From Paracoccaceae bacterium (GTDB lineage: Bacteria; Pseudomonadota; Alphaproteobacteria; Rhodobacterales; Rhodobacteraceae), in assembly GCA_006226775.1 (NCBI GenBank), contig SBGD01000050.1, positions 22,389 through 86,388 of the forward strand: 64,000 bases of DNA, written 5' to 3'. The translations under genes and the position numbers were made by a program. This document shows, in pieces, positions 26,144-34,138 of the stretch. Numbering within the stretch: position 1 is the first letter of the stretch; each line of letters begins with the position of its first letter. The notes beneath the pieces are model-generated. The model was not told where the DNA came from. It worked only from the letters and a program-made list of their open reading frames with translations, and ran no database searches.

Positions 26144-26776
26144 TCAAGCGTCCGCCAGGCGCAGGCCGCGAAACCTCGGGAAGTCGCGGTAGCGGGCCTG
26201 GCGGAAATCGCGCGGTTCCGCCGGATCCTCGCCATGCCGCAGAAGCGTACCGCGCGGAGAGACATAGCTGGAGATCGTCTGCCGCGGTTGGGGACGCCAC
26301 GAGATATTGAAGGCGCAGAGCTTGGGAAAGAACCAGATCTCGGAATAGTCGAGGTGATCGTGCAGCCACCAGGCCAGGTCGCGCCAGTCGCGGCCCACGT
26401 CGTAGTGATCGGCAAACCACGGGATGACGATGCTGGCCCCGGCAACCGGCGTGTCGGGGATATCCCAGATGTGGCATTCCAGAGGATGGTCGTTGCGTGC
26501 ACAATTCAGCCCTTTCTCATTGCCGAACCGGTTCAGATCAGGCGCGCGATAGCCCGACCGGACCGCCACGCGCCCAAAGGTTTCCTCCAGCGGGTCAAGC
26601 AGCTTTTCGCAAAAGGCCCGCCCCCGCGCGATGGCCAGGTCGGGACGGGGCGGAATGTTCTGCAACCGGTGGAAATTGGCGATCTCCGAATAGAGAAACT
26701 CGCGCATGTAGAAATACCGGCTCAGCCGCACCCGGCCCAGGGTCTCGAGACTCCACATCGACCGCGGTTCGCGCAT
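26144..26776 (-). CDS. Peptidase M15-like protein, unknown function
   Basis: The 210-residue product has a block like the M15 carboxypeptidase/endolysin family: VRSGYRAPDLNRFGNEKGLN (residues 72-91) followed by DHPLECHIWDIPD (96-108), where the usual SxHxxGxAxD motif would be. The metal ligands may be His97 and His102 with Asp105, but the motif is non-standard. No signal peptide is seen. The ATG at 26776 has a nearby GGTGAG. It lies just before the LysM genes on the same strand, so a joint cell-wall role is possible but inferred. Confidence 0.6.
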   Translation of the reverse strand: MREPRSMWSLETLGRVRLSRYFYMREFLYSEIANFHRLQNIPPRPDLAIARGRAFCEKLLDPLEETFGRVAVRSGYRAPDLNRFGNEKGLNCARNDHPLECHIWDIPDTPVAGASIVIPWFADHYDVGRDWRDLAWWLHDHLDYSEIWFFPKLCAFNISWRPQPRQTISSYVSPRGTLLRHGEDPAEPRDFRQARYRDFPRFRGLRLADA

Positions 26777-26907
26777 CCGCTCACCCCGCGCCACAGGCCA
26801 GCCGCGCGACGGAGCTTTGCCCACCGGCGCAATGGCCCGGGACGAAATGCACCTGCTCTGCCAGGCGCACCCCGGCCCGAAGACACCTGTGCCGGAGCGC
26901 CGCCGGT

Positions 26908-27336
26908 TCAGCCATAGCCGTTCCAGCAAAACGCCCCATCATCGGCCAGCGGCGAGAACGGGTTATGCGCCACTTCCCAGATATGCCCCTCCGGATCGGC
27001 GAAATAACCGTGATAGCCGCCCCAGTAGGCCGCCTGCGGCGGCTTCAGGATGGTCGCGCCCGCCGCCTCGGCCCGCTGCATCAGATCATCCACCTCCTCC
27101 TTCGTTCGCAGGTTATGCCCGAGCGTCACCGCCCCGCGCCCAAGCGTGCCCTCGGCCACACCGATATCCTCGGCCAGCGCGCTCAGCCCGAAAAGACCCA
27201 GCGTCTGTCCGATCAGGTCGAAGGCGATCACGCCATCCGGCGCCTCGACCCGGGCCCAGCCCAGCCGTTCGTAGAAGGCCGCCGCATTGGCCAGATCCGC
27301 GACGCCCAATGTGATCAGTGACACGCGTTGTTCCAT
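26908..27336 (-). CDS. VOC-superfamily (glyoxalase/bleomycin-resistance-like) protein
   Basis: The 142-residue protein has two beta-alpha-beta-beta-beta units of the VOC fold: VSLITLGVADLANAAAFYER (residues 5-24) and YFADPEGHIWEVAHNP with a conserved EVA metal-site Glu. VOC proteins include dioxygenases, isomerases and antibiotic-binding proteins; this one cannot be assigned. The ATG at 27336 is preferred over the ATG at 27339 because of the GGAGG spacing. Confidence 0.85.
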   Translation of the reverse strand: MEQRVSLITLGVADLANAAAFYERLGWARVEAPDGVIAFDLIGQTLGLFGLSALAEDIGVAEGTLGRGAVTLGHNLRTKEEVDDLMQRAEAAGATILKPPQAAYWGGYHGYFADPEGHIWEVAHNPFSPLADDGAFCWNGYG

Positions 27337-27389
27337 CATCCCCTCCAAAGCTTAAGGCAAAGTGAACATAAGGCGAACATCTTCGCAAG

Positions 27390-28931
27390 TCAGAACAGCG
27401 ATCCCTGCTCCGGCGATTTGCGCGCCGGTTTCGCGCGGCCCGCCCGCCCGGCGCCCAGTTTCAGGCGGCCATCGGCAAATTCGATCTCGAGGCCGGTCGC
27501 CTGTTCCGCCGCCGCCTTGGTCGTCACCAGCCCGGCATCGCCGCGCACCACCGCATAGCCCCGCGCCAGCGTTGCGCGGTAGCCCAGCGTCTCGCGCAGC
27601 CGATCCGCCGCCTCGAGCCGCATTCGCAGGGTCTGCATCTGGCGCTGACCAGCCTCCTCGAAACGTGAAGAAATCGCCTCAAGCCGTTGCTTTTCGGCCT
27701 GAATATCCCGCAGCCCCCGGGCGGAGGACACCCGCAGCGCGGCCAGTCTTTCGCGCTTGCGATCCAGCCCGCGCGCCAGCGCCGGCGCGAGCCTGTCGCC
27801 CAGTTGCGCCAGCCTGCGGGCCTCATGCGCCAGCATCCGGCGCAGCGCCGAGATCTGCAGCGCGCCGGCCACATCGGCCAGGTGCACCCGCCGCCGCGCC
27901 ACACCGCGCTCCAGCGCCACCGGCAGGCGGTCGCCCCAGGTGTCCAGCCGTTGCCGCGGCCCCTCGACCAGCATCTCGGGTCGCGGTAAGGCGCGGGAGA
28001 GGTCGCGAAGCCTTTGACCGCGCTGGGAAATGCCACCCGTCAGGGCCTGGGTCAGCCGCCCACTCTGGCCCTCGAGCCAGGCCAGAAGCTCCAGCCGCAC
28101 CGGCACCGCGATCTCGGCCGCGGCGGTCGGGGTCGGCGCGCGCTGGTCGGCCACGTAGTCGATCAGCGTGGTGTCGGTTTCATGGCCCACGGCGGAAATC
28201 AGCGGGATATCCGAGGCGGCCACCGCCCGCGCCACGATTTCCTCATTGAACCCCCAGAGGTCCTCGATCGACCCGCCGCCGCGCGCGACGATCAGAAGGT
28301 CGGGCCGCGGCAGGGCGCTGCCCGGCCCCAGCGCGTTGAACCCGGCAATCGCGCGCGCCACCTCCACGGCGCATTTCTCGCCCTGCACCGCCACCGGCCA
28401 GATCAGCACCTTGCGCGGAAAGCGGTCGCGCAACCGGTGCAGGATGTCGCGGATCACCGCCCCGCTGGGAGAGGTCACAACGCCAATTATTTCAGGCAGA
28501 TACGGCAGTTTCTTCTTGCGGGATTCGGCAAAGAGCCCCTCCGCCTCCAGCGCCTTCTTGCGCTTTTCCAGCATCGCCATCAGCGCGCCGACCCCGGCGG
28601 GGCGGATCTCCTCGATCACGATCTGGTATTTCGACTGCCCGCCGAAGGTGGTGACGCGGCCCACCGCCACCACCTCCATGCCTTCCTCCGGCAAGGTGGC
28701 CAGCCGCCCGGCCACGCCCTTCCAGATCACCCCCGAGATCACCGAGCGATCGTCCTTCAGATCCAGGTAGATATGGCCCGATCTCGGCCGCGAGACCCGG
28801 CCCACCTCGCCACGGATGCGCACATGGCCGAATTCTCCCTCGATCACCCGCTTGATCGCGCCCGAGATCTCGGACACCGTGAATTCCGGCGCATTCACCC
28901 CTTCGGGGGCCTCGTCGATCAGGTCGGACAT
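27390..28931 (-). CDS. xseA: Exodeoxyribonuclease VII large subunit
   Basis: The 513-residue protein has the N-terminal OB fold (FTVSEISGAIKRVIEGEFGH, GEVGRVSRPRSGHIYLDLKD), the catalytic domain (IGVVTSPSGAVIRDILHRL, LIVARGGGSIEDLWGFNEE, SAVGHETDTTLIDYVADQRA) and the C-terminal coiled-coil region for small-subunit binding. With XseB it forms the single-strand nuclease of the RecJ-like repair set. The ATG at 28931 follows GAGGTGAC. It diverges from purD with 71 bases between the two starts. Confidence 0.97.
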   Translation of the reverse strand: MSDLIDEAPEGVNAPEFTVSEISGAIKRVIEGEFGHVRIRGEVGRVSRPRSGHIYLDLKDDRSVISGVIWKGVAGRLATLPEEGMEVVAVGRVTTFGGQSKYQIVIEEIRPAGVGALMAMLEKRKKALEAEGLFAESRKKKLPYLPEIIGVVTSPSGAVIRDILHRLRDRFPRKVLIWPVAVQGEKCAVEVARAIAGFNALGPGSALPRPDLLIVARGGGSIEDLWGFNEEIVARAVAASDIPLISAVGHETDTTLIDYVADQRAPTPTAAAEIAVPVRLELLAWLEGQSGRLTQALTGGISQRGQRLRDLSRALPRPEMLVEGPRQRLDTWGDRLPVALERGVARRRVHLADVAGALQISALRRMLAHEARRLAQLGDRLAPALARGLDRKRERLAALRVSSARGLRDIQAEKQRLEAISSRFEEAGQRQMQTLRMRLEAADRLRETLGYRATLARGYAVVRGDAGLVTTKAAAEQATGLEIEFADGRLKLGAGRAGRAKPARKSPEQGSLF

Positions 28932-29002
28932 GTCACCTCGCTTGTATCTGCGTGAGCGTGACCCTAAAACGCGCCGCAACAAAGGCCAAGCGGAGAGCGC
29001 CC

Positions 29003-30268
29003 ATGAACATCCTCATCCTCGGCAGCGGCGGGCGTGAGCACAGCCTGGCCTGGGCGACGCTGCAGAACCCGAAATGCGACAAACTGATCGTGGCGCCGGG
29101 CAATGCCGGGATTGCCCAGATCGCCACCTGCGCGCAGATCGATATCGAGAATGCCGGCGCGGTGCTGGCGCTGACCGAGGCCGAGACCATCGATTTCGTC
29201 ATCATCGGCCCCGAGGCGCCGCTGGCCGCGGGCGTGGCCGACCGGTTGCGCGACGCGGGCCTGCTGGTCTTCGGCCCGTCGAAGGAGGCGGCAAGGCTCG
29301 AGTCCTCGAAGAGCTTCACCAAGGAGATCTGCGCCGCGGCCCAGGCCCCCACCGCCGCCTATGCGCATTTCACCGATGCGGAAAAGGCCAAGGATTACAT
29401 ACGCCAACAGGGCGCTCCTATCGTGGTCAAGGCCGACGGACTGGCCGCGGGCAAGGGCGTGATCGTGGCGATGGACGAGGCCACGGCGCTGGCGGCCATC
29501 GACGACATGTTCGGCGGCGCCTTCGGCGCGGCGGGGGCGGAAGTGGTGATCGAGGAGTTCATGGAGGGCGAAGAGGCCAGTTTCTTCCTGCTCTGCGACG
29601 GCAAGACCGCGCTGCCCATCGGCACGGCGCAGGATCACAAGCGCGTCGGCGAAGGCGACACCGGGCCCAATACCGGCGGCATGGGCGCCTATTCCCCGGC
29701 GCCGGTGCTGACCAAAGCGCTGGAAAAACAGGCACTTGAAGAGATCATCGAACCCACGCTGGCAGAAATGGCGCGGCGCGGGACGCCCTATCACGGCGTG
29801 CTTTATGCCGGGCTGATGATCAAGGACGGGCGCGCGCGGCTGGTGGAATACAACGTCCGTTTCGGCGATCCCGAATGCCAGGTGCTGATGCTGCGGCTGG
29901 GCGCGCAGGCCTTCGACCTGATGCACGCCGCCGCCGAGGAACGGCTCGACCAGGTCAGCGTCAACTGGGCCGAGGATCACGCGATCACCGTCGTCATGGC
30001 CGCCCGCGGCTATCCCGGGGAGTACCAAAAGGGAAGCGAGATCAAGGGGCTGGAGGACATTCCTGCGGACAGCGGCCAGATGGTCTTTCACGCCGGAACC
30101 CAGGCGAAAGCCGGCGGGATCATCGCCTCCGGCGGCCGCGTGCTCAATGTCACCGCCCGCGGCGCGACGCTGCAGGAGGCGCGCGACCGGGCCTACGACA
30201 TGATCGAGCGCATCGACTGGCCCGAGGGTTTTTACCGCCGCGACATCGGCTGGCGGGCACTCGCGTGA
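29003..30268 (+). CDS. purD: Phosphoribosylamine-glycine ligase
   Basis: The 421-residue GAR synthetase starts with MNILILGSGGREHSLAWA, the family N-terminus, and has the ATP-grasp core (VVKADGLAAGKGVIVA, EEFMEGEEASFFLL, VLYAGLMI). It makes the second product of purine synthesis from phosphoribosylamine and glycine. The ATG at 29003 is preceded by CGGAGAGC. Its TGA overlaps the GTG start of a bestrophin-like gene by four bases. Confidence 0.97.
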   Translation: MNILILGSGGREHSLAWATLQNPKCDKLIVAPGNAGIAQIATCAQIDIENAGAVLALTEAETIDFVIIGPEAPLAAGVADRLRDAGLLVFGPSKEAARLESSKSFTKEICAAAQAPTAAYAHFTDAEKAKDYIRQQGAPIVVKADGLAAGKGVIVAMDEATALAAIDDMFGGAFGAAGAEVVIEEFMEGEEASFFLLCDGKTALPIGTAQDHKRVGEGDTGPNTGGMGAYSPAPVLTKALEKQALEEIIEPTLAEMARRGTPYHGVLYAGLMIKDGRARLVEYNVRFGDPECQVLMLRLGAQAFDLMHAAAEERLDQVSVNWAEDHAITVVMAARGYPGEYQKGSEIKGLEDIPADSGQMVFHAGTQAKAGGIIASGGRVLNVTARGATLQEARDRAYDMIERIDWPEGFYRRDIGWRALA

Positions 30269-31158
30269 TCCTGCGGGAAAAACCGCACCTGGGCGATCTG
30301 CTGTTTGCGGTGCGTGGCTCGGTCTTTCCGATCATCCTGCCCCGGCTGATCGGCGTTTCGGCGATTGCCGCCGGGATCGTCGCGATCGACCGGCTCGTGG
30401 TGACGCTGCCCAATCCCGCGACTGCGCCTTTCGCGGTCTTCGGCATCGCGCTTTCGCTGTTCCTGGGGTTTCGCAACGACGCCGCCTACAGCCGTTGGCG
30501 CGGCGGGCGGCGGCTCTGGGGGCAGATCATCTCTGACTTGCGGACGCTGGGGCGCGAATGCGAGATCTTCCTGCCCGACCGGCAGCGCCGGCACCGCGTG
30601 CTGCGCCTGGCGCTGGCCTTTGCGCATCTGCACCGGATCAACCTGCGCAAGCTGCCCGATGACGGCAAGGCGCGCGCCTGGTGTGACACCGATTTCAGCG
30701 CCGCGCCGCATCCGCCCGACGCCGCGCTGAACGCCATCGCCAGCGAACTGGCCGCGGCCGCGCGGGACGGCGGCCTCGACGGTTTCGGCCAGAAGGCGCT
30801 GACCGAACGTCTGGCCAGCCTCGCCCTCGCCCAGGCCGGATGCGAGCGGATCGCCACGACGCCGCTGCCTTACGTCTATTCGCTGCTGATCTTCCGCACG
30901 ACGTATCTCTATTGCCTGCTGCTGCCCTTGGCGCTGCTGGGGCCGGCGGGCTGGATGACGCCGGTCTTCGTTGCGGTGGTGGCCTATGTCTTTTTCGGGC
31001 TGGCCGAGGTGACCGAGGAACTGGCGCATCCCTTCGGGCAGACCGTCAACGGGCTGGCGCTGGATGCGATGTGCCGGACGATGGAGATCGCGGTCGCCGC
31101 GCATCTCGACATCACCCCGCCCGAGCCGCTGAAACCGACGAAATACTATCTCAGCTGA
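30265..31158 (+). CDS. Bestrophin/UPF0187 family ion channel
   Basis: The 297-residue protein has the four-helix bestrophin fold: N-terminal IILPRLIGVSAIAAGIVAID, then GIALSLFLGFRNDAAYSRW (the strongly conserved block with RNDAAYSRWRG), and the C-terminal LAEVTEELAHPFG. Bacterial members form pentameric anion or Na+ channels in the inner membrane. The start is GTG at 30265, since GTGA overlaps the purD stop; no better ATG lies near. The link to purD is by position only. Confidence 0.88.
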   Translation: MILREKPHLGDLLFAVRGSVFPIILPRLIGVSAIAAGIVAIDRLVVTLPNPATAPFAVFGIALSLFLGFRNDAAYSRWRGGRRLWGQIISDLRTLGRECEIFLPDRQRRHRVLRLALAFAHLHRINLRKLPDDGKARAWCDTDFSAAPHPPDAALNAIASELAAAARDGGLDGFGQKALTERLASLALAQAGCERIATTPLPYVYSLLIFRTTYLYCLLLPLALLGPAGWMTPVFVAVVAYVFFGLAEVTEELAHPFGQTVNGLALDAMCRTMEIAVAAHLDITPPEPLKPTKYYLS

Positions 31159-31164
31159 GCGCGT

Positions 31165-31575
31165 TCAGAACGGCTTGACCACCACCACCCAGAGCACGGC
31201 AATCACCCCCAACACGCTGATTTCATTGAAGATCCGCAGGTACTTGTCGCTTTCGCGAAATTCGCCGCGCCGGGCGCGGGCGACCATGACGCCGGTCATC
31301 GCGTAATGCCCCGCCAGGGCCGTCACCAGCGCCAGCTTGACCCAGACCCAGGGCGCGAAGTCCCAGACCCAGCCCAGCCAGAGCCCGGTGAACACCGCGA
31401 TCACGCCCAGCCCGGCGGAAAAGCGGTAGAGCCGGAAGGTCAGGTCGCCGGTCGGGCCGAAGTCACCCAGCCGCGCCCATTCGCGCTTCCAGTAGATCAG
31501 CGCGCGGGGCACCGCGAAGATCGAGGTCATCCAGCCCATCACGCAGAGCAGATGTATGATCTTGACCCAGTCCAT
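31165..31575 (-). CDS. CopD/HemJ-like membrane protein
   Basis: The 136-residue product has four hydrophobic segments (KIIHLLCVMGWMTSIFAVPR, GLGVIAVFTGLWLGWVW, VKLALVTALAGHYAMTGVM, EISVLGVIAVLWVVVVK), with the early His, the PRALIYW block and the VKLAL motif of the HemJ/CopD family. HemJ oxidises protoporphyrinogen in many alphaproteobacteria; CopD relatives are tied to copper. The short length and marginal motif set make the assignment uncertain. It is convergent with the bestrophin gene. Confidence 0.7.
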   Translation of the reverse strand: MDWVKIIHLLCVMGWMTSIFAVPRALIYWKREWARLGDFGPTGDLTFRLYRFSAGLGVIAVFTGLWLGWVWDFAPWVWVKLALVTALAGHYAMTGVMVARARRGEFRESDKYLRIFNEISVLGVIAVLWVVVVKPF

Positions 31576-31599
31576 CGCACCCCCGCCCCCTGTTGCGCC

Positions 31600-31623
31600 C
31601 GGGCACCGTCACGACGGTGCCCG
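31600..31623 (-). terminator. Strong hairpin after gapR
   Basis: The perfect stem CGGGCACCGTC / GACGGTGCCCG with a two-base loop lies five bases past the gapR stop on the minus strand. A T-run is missing, so it may act as a Rho-linked or attenuating structure between gapR and the CopD/HemJ-like gene. Confidence 0.5.
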
Positions 31624-31628
31624 TCCGA

Positions 31629-31889
31629 TCACATGCCGATCGCGGCCTTGTACATGTCGATGATCGCTTCCTGCTCGGCGATATCGTCGGGGTCCTGCTT
31701 GCGCTCGCGCAGGATCTGGCGGATCGCCTTGACGTCGAAGCCGCGGCCTTTCATCTCGGCGAAGACCTCCTTGATCTGCTCGGAGACTTCCTTCTTTTCC
31801 TCTTCCAGACGTTCGACGCGTTCGATGAACTGACGCAGTTCCGCGCCGGTCACGTCGGCCTGGCTGTCCGGTCCGCTGGTATCGCTCAT
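31629..31889 (-). CDS. gapR: GapR nucleoid-associated protein (DUF2312)
   Basis: The 86-residue protein is a DUF2312/GapR member: the conserved block ELRQFIERVERLEEEKKEVS and KGRGFDVKAIRQILRERKQD match it. In Caulobacter GapR binds overtwisted AT-rich DNA ahead of replication and transcription forks and helps topoisomerases. The long helix predicts a dimer coiled coil. The ATG at 31889 follows a weak AGGAACATGAGGCC site. No operon partner is certain. Confidence 0.92.
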   Translation of the reverse strand: MSDTSGPDSQADVTGAELRQFIERVERLEEEKKEVSEQIKEVFAEMKGRGFDVKAIRQILRERKQDPDDIAEQEAIIDMYKAAIGM

Positions 31890-32017
31890 GGGGGCCTCAT
31901 GTTCCTTCGTTGGGATGGCGCCTGTGCTAGCCAAGCTGCGCGCGCCCTGCAAGGGCTTGCGGTGCCGCAAGGCTTGGATTACCGACGCCGAAAGGGGCGA
32001 AGCTGCGGGGACATGGT

Positions 32018-32233
32018 ATGGAATGGCTGATCTGGAGCGGCGCGGCGGTGTCCGTGCTGGGGCTGGCGGGCCTGGTCTGGTGCATCGTCACCGTGGCGCG
32101 CGCCAGGAAAGCCGCGCTGCCGGACGAGGAGATGCGCGCGGTCATGCAGAAGGTGCTGCCGCGCAACCTCGCGGCGCTATTCCTGTCGGTGATCGGATTG
32201 ATGATGGTGATCCTCGGGATCTCCTTCGGCTGA
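32018..32233 (+). CDS. Small two-helix membrane protein, unknown
   Basis: The 71-residue product has two membrane segments (IWSGAAVSVLGLAGLVWCIV and LAALFLSVIGLMMVILGISF) joined by a charged loop. The start at 32018 has GGGG seven bases upstream. It seems real because of this site and the clear hydrophobic design. No function is recognised. Confidence 0.7.
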   Translation: MEWLIWSGAAVSVLGLAGLVWCIVTVARARKAALPDEEMRAVMQKVLPRNLAALFLSVIGLMMVILGISFG

Positions 32234-32279
32234 GCCGCGGATCCCGAAGACCGCCCGATCCGGTGTCAGACCGCTTCGG

Positions 32280-32495
32280 TCACACCGGCAGGTTGTCGAA
32301 CTGGGCTTCGACCATGTCCTCGACCCGGTCCAGTTCGGCGCGCGCGCCGCGACGGTCGGGACGCAGCCCGAACCCCCGCGCCTTTTCATGAATCACCGCC
32401 AGGTGCCGGCGCAGGCGCGCCCGGTCCTGGTAGCCACTTGTTGCGATCTGCGATTCGATATCCGCAACCAGGTTCTTGTAGTCAGCTTCCGACAT
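32280..32495 (-). CDS. Small hypothetical protein
   Basis: The 71-residue protein (MSEADYKNLVADIESQIATS, then LRRHLAVIHEKARGFG) is helical and acidic to basic. A good GGGAGG site precedes the ATG at 32495. It is convergent with the two-helix membrane protein gene. No domain was recognised. Confidence 0.65.
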   Translation of the reverse strand: MSEADYKNLVADIESQIATSGYQDRARLRRHLAVIHEKARGFGLRPDRRGARAELDRVEDMVEAQFDNLPV

Positions 32496-32639
32496 TTTCG
32501 CCTCCCCGCGTTTTTTCCGACAGTACCATTCCAGCAGATTCGAGTAACCCCGGTACACACGTAAAAGCTGAATTAAACCGGTTTTCCCGGGTCGCCCGGC
32601 AACCGTGGTTAATTTATCATCAGTTCTCCGGCCCCTGCC

Positions 32640-32653
32640 TTGATCCGCATCAA
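32640..32653. promoter_or_regulatory. FnrL-type operator
   Basis: The sequence TTGATCCGCATCAA is a perfect TTGAT-N4-ATCAA match for the FNR/FnrL binding consensus. It lies 119 bases upstream of the split YeeE/YedE gene and 145 bases beyond the start of the divergent small gene. It suggests control by oxygen or an Fnr-family protein. Confidence 0.65.
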
Positions 32654-32694
32654 CCGCCAAACCTGGATTCGGCAAAATCCGCCGCGCAGGTGGC

Positions 32695-32722
32695 TTGCAA
32701 CATATTCCTTTTTCTATATATG
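32695..32722 (+). promoter_or_regulatory. Candidate promoter of the YeeE/YedE operon
   Basis: TTGCAA (32695-32700) is followed after 16 bases by TATATG (32717-32722) within an AT-rich stretch that stands out from the GC-rich genome. The FnrL-type box is centred about 70-85 bases upstream of the likely start. Confidence 0.4.
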
Positions 32723-32772
32723 TATGCCAGTTGAACAGCAGGCCCCGGGTGCAAGGGGCCGGAAACGAAAGG

Positions 32773-33207
32773 ATGGCTTCGATGGAAGCGGATTGGATTT
32801 GGGGACTGGTCGGCGGGGGGCTGATCGGCACCGCCGGCGCGGTCTATCTTCTGGGGAATGGCCGGATCATGGGGGCCAGCGGCATCATCGGCGGGCTGGT
32901 CGATGGCAGCGGCCGCGATACGGCGGTGGAACGGATGGTCTTTCTGGCCGGGGTCTTCCTCGTGCCGCTGCTGCTGTCCTGGGCCTACCTCGATGTCGAG
33001 ACCCATCTGACCACCAACCCGGTGGTGCTGATCGCCTCGGGCCTGCTGGTGGGCGTGGGCACGCGGCTGGCCAATGGCTGCACCTCCGGTCACGGCGTCT
33101 GCGGCATTTCGCGGCTGTCGCTGCGCGGCATCGTGGCCACGGCGTTCTACATCGGCGCGGGCGGCCTCAGTGTCGTTCTGTTCCGTCATCTTCTGGGAGT
33201 CATCTGA
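32773..33207 (+). CDS. YeeE/YedE family transporter, N-terminal half
   Basis: The 144-residue membrane protein has the YeeE/YedE thiosulfate/sulfur transporter motif GTRLANGCTSGHGVCGISRL and several hydrophobic helices. It carries the first half of the pseudo-symmetrical transporter; the second half is encoded by the next gene, with TGATG overlap. An ATG at 32782 is also possible. Members move thiosulfate or related sulfur into the cell. Confidence 0.88.
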   Translation: MASMEADWIWGLVGGGLIGTAGAVYLLGNGRIMGASGIIGGLVDGSGRDTAVERMVFLAGVFLVPLLLSWAYLDVETHLTTNPVVLIASGLLVGVGTRLANGCTSGHGVCGISRLSLRGIVATAFYIGAGGLSVVLFRHLLGVI

Positions 33208-33638
33208 TGCGCAATCTCGTTGCATTGCTGGCCGGGGGCCTGTTCGGCGCCGGGCTGCACCTGTCGGGCATGACCGACACCACCAAGGTCCAGGGCTGGC
33301 TGGATGTCTTCGGCAACTGGGACCCGACGCTGGCCTTCGTGATGGGCGGCGCGATCGTGCCGATGGCCATCGCCTGGCAGTTGACCCGCAACCGCACGCC
33401 ACTGGCCGGCGGAAGTTTCCCCGCCCCGCCCGAGCCGAAACTGGGCCGCAACCTGGTGCTGGGCTCGGTGTTCTTCGGCATGGGCTGGGGGCTGTCGGGG
33501 CTGTGTCCGGGGCCGTCGATCGCCTCGCTCTCCTATGGGCATTGGGGCCATGCGCTGTTTGTCGTCGCCATGCTTGCCGGCATGTTCGGCGCGCCTGCCG
33601 TTCGGACACAACTGGACAGGCTGGCCGCACCGGCCTAG
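33207..33638 (+). CDS. YeeE/YedE family transporter, C-terminal half
   Basis: The 143-residue membrane protein completes the pair: it has LLAGGLFGAGLHLSGM, and GMGWGLSGLCPGPSIASLSY, the second conserved cysteine motif. In many bacteria both halves are fused. Its start overlaps the first half (TGATG). Together they likely form one sulfur-compound channel. The next gene, nine bases on, codes a Blh-like protein. Confidence 0.88.
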   Translation: MRNLVALLAGGLFGAGLHLSGMTDTTKVQGWLDVFGNWDPTLAFVMGGAIVPMAIAWQLTRNRTPLAGGSFPAPPEPKLGRNLVLGSVFFGMGWGLSGLCPGPSIASLSYGHWGHALFVVAMLAGMFGAPAVRTQLDRLAAPA

Positions 33639-33647
33639 AGATGCGTC

Positions 33648-34079
33648 ATGGACATCAGGCACGTTGACGAGAGCTATTTCGTCTCTCCCCAGATCGCACC
33701 CGAGGATGTCGCCGCAATCGCGGCGGCAGGCTTCCGGGCGATCATCTGCAACCGCCCGGACGAGGAGATCCCGCCGGGCATCCAGGCCGAGGCCATAGCC
33801 GAGGCCGCCCGGGCCCAGGGGCTGGCCTTTCACGTCCTGCCGCTGACCCACCAGACCATGACCCCCGAGAATATCGCGCGGCAATCGGACCTGGTGGCCG
33901 AGGCCGGCGGCAAGGTGCTGGCCTATTGCGCCTCGGGCACCCGCTGCACGGTGATCTGGTCGCTGGCCCAGGCGCTGCAGACCGGCAGGAGCGTCGACGA
34001 GATCCTCGCCAAGGCGGAAGGGGCGGGATATGCGCTCGAGGCCCTGCGCCCGCAGCTCGAAGCGCTGAGCCGCAAGTGA
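33648..34079 (+). CDS. DUF442/Blh-like sulfur-transfer or phosphatase protein
   Basis: The 143-residue protein belongs to the TIGR01244/Blh group: FRAIICNRPDEE (residues 29-40) and the loop YCASGTRCTVIWSLA with Cys94 and Arg99 (CX4R). Blh domains are linked with sulfide oxidation and BigR-type control; the fold is like tyrosine phosphatases. With the YeeE/YedE genes it forms a likely sulfur-handling operon under an FnrL-type box. Confidence 0.85.
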   Translation: MDIRHVDESYFVSPQIAPEDVAAIAAAGFRAIICNRPDEEIPPGIQAEAIAEAARAQGLAFHVLPLTHQTMTPENIARQSDLVAEAGGKVLAYCASGTRCTVIWSLAQALQTGRSVDEILAKAEGAGYALEALRPQLEALSRK

Positions 34080-34138
34080 CCGCGCGCGGCTGACCCCGGT
34101 TTCGGGGCGCCGCACGACCCTGCTGCGGCGCAGCAACG

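Noticed and set aside
32280..32831. A longer version of the small gene at 32280-32495
   Set aside because: The extension upstream of 32495 covers the FnrL-type box and promoter region and lacks a ribosome site.
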